Shown piece after piece: positions 23,801 to 32,241 of a stretch of DNA of 32,241 bases. A program made the position numbers and the translations under genes. Position 1 is the stretch's first letter. Each line of letters opens with the position of its first letter. The notes under the pieces were generated by a model, which did not search any database, was not told where the DNA came from, and was given only the letters and a program-made list of their open reading frames with translations. The DNA comes from Coemansia sp. RSA 922 (lineage: Eukaryota > Kickxellomycota > Kickxellomycetes > Kickxellales > Kickxellaceae). The DNA lies in NCBI GenBank assembly GCA_027577415.1, contig JANBQS010000126.1, positions 1-32,241 of the forward strand. The letters run 5' to 3'.

Positions 23801-26074
23801 ATAGTCCAGTGTTTGACTCGATCTCGGGCTCATCAGACATCTCACCAGCAGTATCCTCTTGCTGAGCTGCTGCCGCCGCCTCGGCCGAGGGGTCGAGAGG
23901 ATTGCCATCAGCGTCGACAGCTGCCGCCTGCGTCGTGCGGACAGACACTGGGAAATACGACATATCGAACGACAGCTGGCCGCGCTCAGTCTCGCCCATC
24001 ATAATAGGCATCGTGTTGCCCTCGCTCTCAGGCTGCTCCAACAGGCGCTGCATAGGGTAGCTGACGAAACCAATCTTATCGTCTTTGCCGACGTTGTTCC
24101 AATCAAATACCTCAAACTGGATCGTATCCGACTTGCTGTATACTAGCAAAATCAGGGTCTCGCCCCATGACGGCGCCAGGGTCTTTTCGATTGTGCGCGT
24201 GCGAACAGAAATCTCAGGGTGCTTGATAGTCGAAATACGAACATAGGGGTCAGCCTTACCAAACGTGTCCATCTTGGGCAGACCGCGCGCGCTCTGCATA
24301 TGAATAACCAAAACTCCCTTGGCAGTCGGAATATGAGCCACTGCGCCGCTAATAATCTGCTCAACGTCGACGGTAAAGTGGTTAGGCGCATAGAACATGG
24401 GTCCGATAATAGAGTGCATAGTGTCAAGAATAAATGTACGCAGGCCAGGCACATGTGCAATATCAAAGCCAAGCGTCTCACCGCCAACTGGTTTGAGCGA
24501 AAAGTCAATAGTCGGCCGCTCCAAAAAGCACACGTCGGCAGTACGCACATGAGGGAAGACAGGGCCCAGTTGTAGCTTGACTTGCATCTTGCCCTTGAAT
24601 ACCATATTCTCGACTAGAATCGGCATACCAGCCCCAATAAACCCCTTACCCACACGCACAGTAAGAACGACCTTTGGGTTGACACGGTTCTCACGCAGCA
24701 CTGCTGGAACGTCCTCCAGGTCATTGGGCGTGAATGACGCGTGCCAGTCCATGACAATTTGGTTACGATCCTCTAGCTCGCTATAAGTACGCACTCCGTC
24801 GATGCGCGGCGCCTTTGTACCCAATGTAAACGTAGTCAGCTTCAGCGAGTCAAGGAATCCAGGCGTGTTCTGCTCAAGAATAGGGTCCGCCATGTCGATA
24901 ACCATACGACTCAATGACGGCTCAAACATTAGCCAGAACCGAGTAACAAACTCATTGAGCCATCCGACACTCTCCAAAGTACGAGTAATCGTCGCACGCT
25001 CATATGCACGCTGCAAGTCATCCTTGACTGCGCGACGATAGCGAGTGATAGAGTTGCGGTACCACTGAGCTACAAAAGATTAAAAAAATAACAGTATAGA
25101 GGGGGCGGAGGTTAGAATCAATAAGGTACTTTGGATCAAAGTAAAAAAAAGGGTCCACATTTTTTGTTTTTCAGATCAGGGGAGGGCGAGGGGAAAAAAA
25201 TAATGTTTTGGGGGAGGGAGCGGAGTGTGTTGTCACACAATAAGAGAACATTCTGAATTGTGCACAAAGGGATTCTTCTTTTTTTCTGTGTGTGGGCAAC
25301 AACACAAAAACACTTACCTCCAAATGTCGCCGCAATGGCAAAGCCGAATATGCCAAAGTTGAGCGTAGTCAGAACGTATGTAAAGAACATTAGGCCGAAA
25401 ACGCCAGCACAGTTTCTCCACATCCCCGAGCGATCAACCATCTCAAGGTAGACATTGAGCGTATCAAACATGGAAGGCTGAGCAGGAGCCGGCGCCGCCT
25501 TTTTACCACTATCAATAGCGCCCTGCTCCTTCCACCCGGAAACGGCCTTAGCCGGCTGCTGTCCATTAACCGGTGGAGCCTCCTTTGCGCCGTTAGTAGC
25601 TCCCACAGTACCGCTGGCGATAGTTGAGCCGCTGCCAGGAATCTTGGGTGGTGGCCTTGACCTTAGCTTGATAAATCCGGTCTCCGAACTAAGACGGTAT
25701 AGAGCGCGGTTAGCCATGATTTTCGTACGCGCGATATCGTAGATAGCCTTTGACTTCATCTGCGACAGGGGAGAAGCGTCAGTCGAAGTAGGTGGAGGAG
25801 GTGGAGTACCAGTGGGTGGCGGAGTCGCAGTAATATCCACGGGTCCGTTAGCTGCTGACCCCGCCTCTGCTGCACTTGCCGCTTTGGCTCTGGCTGCAGC
25901 TGCAGCGACTGCAGCTGCCAGTGAAGAGTTGCTGCTTTGCGACGTCTTGGCATTGTTTATGGCACCCTGAGCAACCGAGCGAAAACGAGCAGACGCCGAT
26001 GGCATAGCAGACTCACTCTCGTCGGCAGGCATGTTTGGCGGCGGAGGGTCTAGCGGAGTATTCTCGTCCGCCAT
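20880..26074 (-). CDS. Tricalbin / extended synaptotagmin-like ER-plasma membrane tether (two exons)
   Basis: Large lipid-transfer and tethering protein of 1648 aa after splicing. Exon 1 (25318-26074) encodes a Pro/Ala-rich N-terminus and the ER hairpin membrane segment (about 219-250). A 248-bp intron (25070-25317) starts GTAAGT, has a TTCTAAC branch site and ends TTTTGTAG. Exon 2 (20880-25069) continues in frame with AQWYRNSITRYRRAVKDDLQ, the family sequence before the SMP lipid-binding domain (about 265-495). I count about six C2-like domains: calcium-type ones include GKADPYVRIST, GRKSDPYARVMVQNQ and SGTSDPYVVALVDG; others lack the Asp ligands. A Ser/Asp-rich linker lies mid-protein. Yeast Tcb1-3 have the same plan, with fewer C2 domains. 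Two ATG-less shadow starts were rejected in favour of ATG 26074. Confidence 0.92.
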
Positions 26075-26456
26075 ATTGTATGGCTTAGAGAGAGTTTAGA
26101 AGAAGAAAAGGGCTTTTTAAAAAAGTGTTTTACAAGAGTATTGCTCTATACGCAAAAAGTAAAGAGATAAGACTTGAAAGGAGATAGGAAAAAAAAAGAA
26201 TTGTATTACAAGAAAGCTGTATTCTAGTGTCAATCCAAACATACAGATATGATTTTTCTTTTTTGCAACTCCCCCTCATCTGCTCTGAGATCGCTTGCAT
26301 ACATAGCTAATCGATTACCAATAATCAGATTATTTCCTCATTCAGTCCTGATTGGCATGGAGGCGAAAAAGGCCGTTGATAGCCAGGCGATAGTGAATTT
26401 CACCTCTCTCAATTTTCATTTTTCTCAATCCAGCTTTTATTATTAAATTCTACACG
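26075..26456. promoter_or_regulatory. Divergent promoter, tricalbin and ATP18
   Basis: 382-bp head-to-head region with no gene. Contains A/G-rich runs next to the tricalbin gene, a CTGATTGGC (inverted CCAAT) motif near 26347-26355, and a T/C-rich leader before ATP18. CCAAT/HAP control would be natural for an ATP synthase gene in fungi, but that is inference. Confidence 0.45.
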
Positions 26457-26725
26457 ATGCGCGCCTGGCCTTTTCCCTACATGAAGCTCATGCACCCTTT
26501 CCTTATTGGAGGTGCCGTGACGCTTTACGCCTTTTCCAAGATCCAGAACACCATGTGCGAGGGTAAGTAGAAAGAGTAATTAAAGAAGAGGATGGTATTT
26601 GATATATAACCATTATTAATAAGTGCACTTATTAATGTTTTGTAGCTGAGGTTTACGCCAACGACCCAAAGAACCCAAAGTACGCAGAGATCCAGGCGAG
26701 GAAGCACAAGGCTGAGGGCCACTAA
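26457..26725 (+). CDS. ATP18: Mitochondrial F1Fo ATP synthase subunit i/j (Atp18), two exons
   Basis: A 61-aa inner-membrane protein. Exon 1 (26457-26562) encodes MRAWPFPYMKLMHPFLIGGA and on to NTMCE; exon 2 (26646-26725) encodes VYANDPKNPKYAEIQARKH to the stop. The 83-bp intron (26563-26645) has a GTAAGT donor and a TTTTGTAG acceptor, and the split codon gives Ala. The pattern matches yeast Atp18 (subunit i/j): a short N-terminus with F-P, an H/W-PF segment, one membrane span (about 13-30), then NDP.NP.(F/Y)A. Atp18 sits at the dimer interface of Fo in the inner membrane. It is easily missed because each exon is very short. Confidence 0.87.
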
Positions 26726-26880
26726 GCGAATCTTTTAGCTTATCTAATTTTTTGTGTTTTAGCACCCAATACACACAGTTTTTAATCGTTTACCCACAAC
26801 CAAGTTTTCCTTTCCAACGACTTCAACTCTCCAAAAACCACACTACTTTTTTTAAATATCATATCTTTTTTTTTGTCACT

Positions 26881-27432
26881 ATGCATACGGTTATTTTGCG
26901 TGATGAGGAACGGCGACTAGAGATCGCCGAGCAACAGAGCCAGCTCATTGTACCGCCATTAAACTTTGCTATGATTGCGCCCGGAATATACCGATCAGGG
27001 TTTCCCAACCAAAAATCACACCCATTTCTACTACAACTAGGACTCCGAACCATCGTCTATGTATTCGACGGTGATGGTCCCGAGTACCACCGGGATTTTG
27101 TAGCAGCCAACGGCATCGCCTTTAAACACTTTCACGTAGCAGCCAACAAGGAGCCGTTCGTAGAGATGGACCATGCGCAGGTTGCTGATATTCTGGCTCA
27201 AGTCTTGGATACTCGTAACCACCCCTTGCTTATACATTGTAATCGTGGAATAAGACGCGTGGGATGTCTGGTAGGCTGTATTCGTAAGCTTCAGGGGTGG
27301 GCAATGACAGCTATATTTGACGAGTACCAGAGATTTTCAGGTACAAAGATCCGTATCTCTGACCAAGAATTCATCGAAGTATTTACCACTCCAGTACACG
27401 TTGAACACAGACCACGTTGGCTAGCAGACTGA
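26881..27432 (+). CDS. Siw14/PFA-DSP-type phosphatase with variant active-site loop
   Basis: Protein of 183 aa of the plant-and-fungal atypical dual-specificity phosphatase family. Yeast Siw14 removes the 5-beta-phosphate of inositol pyrophosphates. Family motifs: VPPLNFAMIAPGIYRSGFP at the N-terminus, LLQLGLRTIVYV, NKEPFVEM, and LIHCNRGIRRVGCLVGCIRKLQGW followed by IFDEYQRF. Catalytic Cys120 and Arg126 of C-x5-R are present. In Siw14-type proteins the loop reads CNRGKHRTG; here Lys, His and Thr become Ile, Arg and Val, which removes basic and hydroxyl groups near the phosphate, so activity or substrate may differ. ATG 26881 is preferred; the upstream frame is T-rich leader. Its stop is 28 bp from the convergent WDR5 stop. 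Confidence 0.85.
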   Translation: MHTVILRDEERRLEIAEQQSQLIVPPLNFAMIAPGIYRSGFPNQKSHPFLLQLGLRTIVYVFDGDGPEYHRDFVAANGIAFKHFHVAANKEPFVEMDHAQVADILAQVLDTRNHPLLIHCNRGIRRVGCLVGCIRKLQGWAMTAIFDEYQRFSGTKIRISDQEFIEVFTTPVHVEHRPRWLAD

Positions 27433-27460
27433 ACTAGAATTGTATTACAATATAAACTTC

Positions 27461-29284
<1,824 letters not shown>

Positions 29285-31054
29285 ATGTCAAGGTTTCTAG
29301 CCATAGACTCTCTTTTAAACAACGACGAAGCCCGTAGGCCGAACGACTCTTCTCCCATCGACCGTGAGCAAAGTGTTGCTAGCGAAGCCACCGCCGTTTT
29401 ATCTTCCCAACGCCACATGACGCCTCCCAAGACTCACATTGAGTATCTGCCGCGGTGGGACGAAAAGATGTCACCGGGGGAAGCTATGCGTCAGTTTTAC
29501 TCTTCTCAGTTTCCCTCGGAGACACGTGAAGTGGTAATATTCTATTTTGAATATTTCTACGGCATTTGTCCGATCTTCCATCCTGCCACCTTTCTATGTC
29601 GCTTGATACATGGCAGCGTCGACCCCCTACTGATCGACGTTATGAGGGCAAAGACAGCGAGACTGATTACAAAGTATACTGGTCGTCGGGTTGACTTGGA
29701 CGCTATTATCGAGAACATTAATCGTCGGTTGTTGTTGGATTTGGAGAGTCCTACGTTTGATTATATTAGGGCGGTGGTTTTGATGACTACGTTGTCGGGC
29801 GGCGAGTGTAAATTCATGTCTTATAATTCGCTAGTATGCCTGGCTTGCAGCATGGTAACGAGGCTAGGGTGGAACTCGTTGGATTTGTGTGCTCGCGACG
29901 CTAAGAGTATACCGTGGTTGGAGTGGGCCGAATTGGAGACTCAGCGGCGTACGTTTTGGATTGTTTATCAGCTGGACGCATACCAGGCGTTGCTGGCTGA
30001 CCGACCAGTATCTATTAGCGACGCACGTTTGCATACGGGTACGCCGGGATCTGACTGTACATGGGACGATATCAGTATATCTCAGATATTACATTGGCCC
30101 ACTCGTCACTTGCAGAGTATCGACAAGGCGACGATAATCAATACCGGAGCACTGTCCTATACGTTTATTGATGTCTGCGATCTGACTGTACTGTTATCGC
30201 AGATTAACCAGTTTATGTGGAGTATTCGGCAGCGCACTTACGCTAAGCAACTGCCGTGTCGTGGGGACTTGCTCTCGGGTATGTCGTTATTTGTCGATTA
30301 CGAACCCGATAGAAAGCAGCCAGCTGTTAGGAGCTCTCTCTTCGAGTTGCCGAGGTTCCGCGAGTTGCACGAGGCCCTGCAGGCGTGGTGCAAAAGACTG
30401 GTACCAGCCGATGACCTTAAGGGTATTGGCACGACATTGGGACATTTTTCGCAGTTTGGTAGCTTGGGTCACCGACAGCATCAGATGAGAGTGCGATATT
30501 TTTGTCTGCACTGCTACTACGTACCATTCCTCCACCTCCTGCATCTAGCTAACCGACCGTCATTCTTCAAATCGAGCTCTGCAGTACCGGAATTTTGTTC
30601 GTCAGAGGAGTACCGAGTATTAAGGGAAATGCTATCGTCAAGTTTTTCGGGTACGACTAACGACAGCCTTTTAGCTTATGATGTGGTGGAGGAGTCGTGG
30701 CAGATATGTTTGGATTCGATCTTTGACTTGTCGATGTTTTTGGAGCGGAATAGCGATATCTCTTTGGAAAGGTCTGATCAGATCACTCCATTTTGTTTGT
30801 TCACTTCTATCACTGTCCTTATTAGGCATATTCGTAAGTGCCGGTGCTGGATCGAACAGAATGGTGGCGGAGACGGTGGTTGCTATGGTCAGAGAGTTAT
30901 GGAGCGTAGTTTGAAGGTCGTTAGACAGCTCTGGGCCATGTTAAAGGATTTGGGATTCTTGTGGGGCGTGCGCGGTATGGAGAAACTGTTACGGCAAATG
31001 CAAGTGGAGGAAGTCATCAACGCAGCGGATTTACTTTCAGGATTATCTCTATAA
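29285..31054 (+). CDS. Fungal transcription factor domain protein lacking a zinc cluster
   Basis: Protein of 589 aa matching the fungal-specific transcription factor (Fungal_trans, middle homology) domain: YFEYFYGICPIFHPATFLCRL near the start, RAVVLMTTLSGGECKFMSY, CSMVTRLGWNSLDL, and WLEWAELETQRRTFWIVYQLDAYQALLADRPVSISD. This domain normally follows an N-terminal Zn2Cys6 DNA-binding cluster. Here the 80 residues before it have no cysteine pattern. Either the zinc cluster was lost, or it lies in an upstream exon I could not find; nothing of the kind is visible in 28976-29284. Such proteins may act as partners of DNA-binding factors. ATG 29285 follows a T-rich leader; the frame is open to 29204. 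Confidence 0.75.
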   Translation: MSRFLAIDSLLNNDEARRPNDSSPIDREQSVASEATAVLSSQRHMTPPKTHIEYLPRWDEKMSPGEAMRQFYSSQFPSETREVVIFYFEYFYGICPIFHPATFLCRLIHGSVDPLLIDVMRAKTARLITKYTGRRVDLDAIIENINRRLLLDLESPTFDYIRAVVLMTTLSGGECKFMSYNSLVCLACSMVTRLGWNSLDLCARDAKSIPWLEWAELETQRRTFWIVYQLDAYQALLADRPVSISDARLHTGTPGSDCTWDDISISQILHWPTRHLQSIDKATIINTGALSYTFIDVCDLTVLLSQINQFMWSIRQRTYAKQLPCRGDLLSGMSLFVDYEPDRKQPAVRSSLFELPRFRELHEALQAWCKRLVPADDLKGIGTTLGHFSQFGSLGHRQHQMRVRYFCLHCYYVPFLHLLHLANRPSFFKSSSAVPEFCSSEEYRVLREMLSSSFSGTTNDSLLAYDVVEESWQICLDSIFDLSMFLERNSDISLERSDQITPFCLFTSITVLIRHIRKCRCWIEQNGGGDGGCYGQRVMERSLKVVRQLWAMLKDLGFLWGVRGMEKLLRQMQVEEVINAADLLSGLSL

Positions 31055-31195
31055 TTTTCACTCTATGTACTCGATACAATTTTTTTTATTACCCCATATA
31101 TTTGAACAATAAAAAAGTAAATTATTTTTTTATATCTTGATCCCTTTCCCAATCGGTTTCATTAACTATTGTTTTTTTTTTCTTCATATACTACA

Positions 31196-32241
31196 ATGTC
31201 TTTTTTGTCGCCGCCTGGATTAGAAGATGCGTTTCAGAGTTTACTAGAAGTAGTACAATACCCGCTAGTCCACTCTATGGCCTTTGCCCATATGAATGTA
31301 GAAGCACCCAAGGGAGTACTATTATATGGACCACCAGGCGTAGGCAAGACACATTTAGTTCGAGCTATCAGCACCCATTGCAACGCCAAACTGACCGTAA
31401 TCCAAGGACCCGAGATTCTCGGCCCGTACCTCGGTGATAGCGAGCGTCGACTCCGAGAGAAATTCGCATCAGCACAAAGCGAAGAAGGAGCCAGTATTTT
31501 GTTTATCGACGAGATTGACAGTTTAGCTCCTAGTCGCACTGGAACCGGTAGTAATACTAGACTGGTCGCACAGTTATTGACACTGATGGATGGGTTAAAG
31601 ACACGCGGTCGGTTAGTAGTTATTGGCGCCACCAATCGACCCAACGCATTGGACTCTGCACTGAGGAGGCCTGGGAGATTCGACAGGGAGATTAGTATTG
31701 ATGTACCTGACCAACAGGCAAGATCTCGTATACTCCAACACTATTTACAGCGAATGCCCGGAACTGTCGATATTGAACAGCTAGCTTCAGCGACAATAGG
31801 TTATGTAGGCGCTGACCTATCGGCCCTTTGTCGTGAAGCCGCTCTATTGGCAATATCGCGACGTAGTCATCTGACAATGGCGGATTTTGCTATAGCGATG
31901 CGTACAATGACAGCGTCGACACGGCGTGGCCTGGGCGTTGATGTTGCTGAGACAAAATGGTCGGACGTAGGCGGGCTAAGCGACGTTAAACTGCGGCTGA
32001 GACAAGCCGTTGAATGGCCGACTACGCACAAGACGACTATGGAGAGACTGGGAGTACGTCCACCTCGCGGTATATTATTATATGGGCCACCTGGATGCAG
32101 CAAAACAACATTGGTCAAAGTACTTGCGACGCAAACAGGAGCGACATTTATATCTATTAATGGTGCGGCACTTTACTCGTCCTTTGTTGGAGACTCTGAA
32201 CGTACACTGCGGGATGTATTTAGACGTGCTAGGAGCGCAAC
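31196..32241 (+). CDS. Tandem AAA+ ATPase, Afg2/SPATA5L1 (AFG2B)-like, cut by window end
   Basis: The first 348 codons of a type II AAA+ ATPase, running off the window with no stop. D1 begins almost at the N-terminus, so there is no Cdc48-type N domain. D1 has Walker A GPPGVGKT, Walker B ILFIDEID, sensor GATNRP, and RRPGRFDR. D2 starts after WSDVGGLSDVK and has Walker A GPPGCSKT. The Cys-Ser in the second Walker A is typical of the Afg2/SPATA5 group, and the missing N domain with GVLLYGPPGVGKTHLVRA suggests the SPATA5L1 (AFG2B) branch. Family members release Rlp24 or similar factors from late pre-60S ribosomes. A second Afg2 gene would be expected elsewhere. ATG 31196 gives a short natural N-terminus (MSFLSPPGLED). 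Confidence 0.85.
   Translation, partial: MSFLSPPGLEDAFQSLLEVVQYPLVHSMAFAHMNVEAPKGVLLYGPPGVGKTHLVRAISTHCNAKLTVIQGPEILGPYLGDSERRLREKFASAQSEEGASILFIDEIDSLAPSRTGTGSNTRLVAQLLTLMDGLKTRGRLVVIGATNRPNALDSALRRPGRFDREISIDVPDQQARSRILQHYLQRMPGTVDIEQLASATIGYVGADLSALCREAALLAISRRSHLTMADFAIAMRTMTASTRRGLGVDVAETKWSDVGGLSDVKLRLRQAVEWPTTHKTTMERLGVRPPRGILLYGPPGCSKTTLVKVLATQTGATFISINGAALYSSFVGDSERTLRDVFRRARSA

Overview
This is nuclear DNA from a fungus, probably an early-diverging lineage; a Kickxellomycotina-like genome is my guess, at low confidence. Evidence: short GT-AG introns with CTAAC-type branch points, compact pyrimidine-rich leaders, and fungal-type genes (AA9 polysaccharide monooxygenase, RTA1-like protein, Isn1, Cpa1 with an arginine attenuator uORF, Atp18, Siw14-type phosphatase, fungal transcription factor domain). 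I see no rRNA, tRNA, CRISPR array or intact transposon.

Left end (1-4608): an imperfect tandem duplication. Two paralogous secreted AA9-family proteins (642-1568 and 2970-3875) sit in repeated blocks that share promoter, coding region, 3' end and the neighbouring p24 gene. The second p24 copy (3949-4608, minus) is intact. The first (about 1646-1984) is a frameshifted, partly deleted relic that has lost nearly all CpG sites. Next come an RTA1-like membrane protein and a large P-loop NTPase resembling the Crinkler/RHS type.

Middle (8617-19381): a run of minus-strand genes encoding a DNAJB12/14-like ER J-protein, an HMG-box factor, Vps55 (two exons), a secreted CAP protein with a 37-proline tract, an AT-rich F-box/LRR-like protein, Cpa1 with its leader-peptide uORF, and a GC-rich SWIRM+JAMM (MYSM1-like) deubiquitinase.

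Right part (19632-32241): Isn1 (plus) converges on a two-exon, multi-C2 tricalbin (minus). The tricalbin promoter is shared with the small two-exon ATP18 gene. A Siw14-like phosphatase with a variant active-site loop converges on WDR5/Swd3. WDR5 shares a promoter with a transcription-factor-domain protein lacking a zinc cluster. The window ends inside a tandem AAA+ ATPase of the Afg2/SPATA5L1 type.

The genes are mostly unrelated housekeeping functions in compact head-to-head and tail-to-tail pairs; three convergent pairs have stop codons 6, 12 and 28 bp apart. The strongest regulatory element is the Cpa1 uORF. The most unusual protein feature is the altered copper site shared by both AA9 paralogs.
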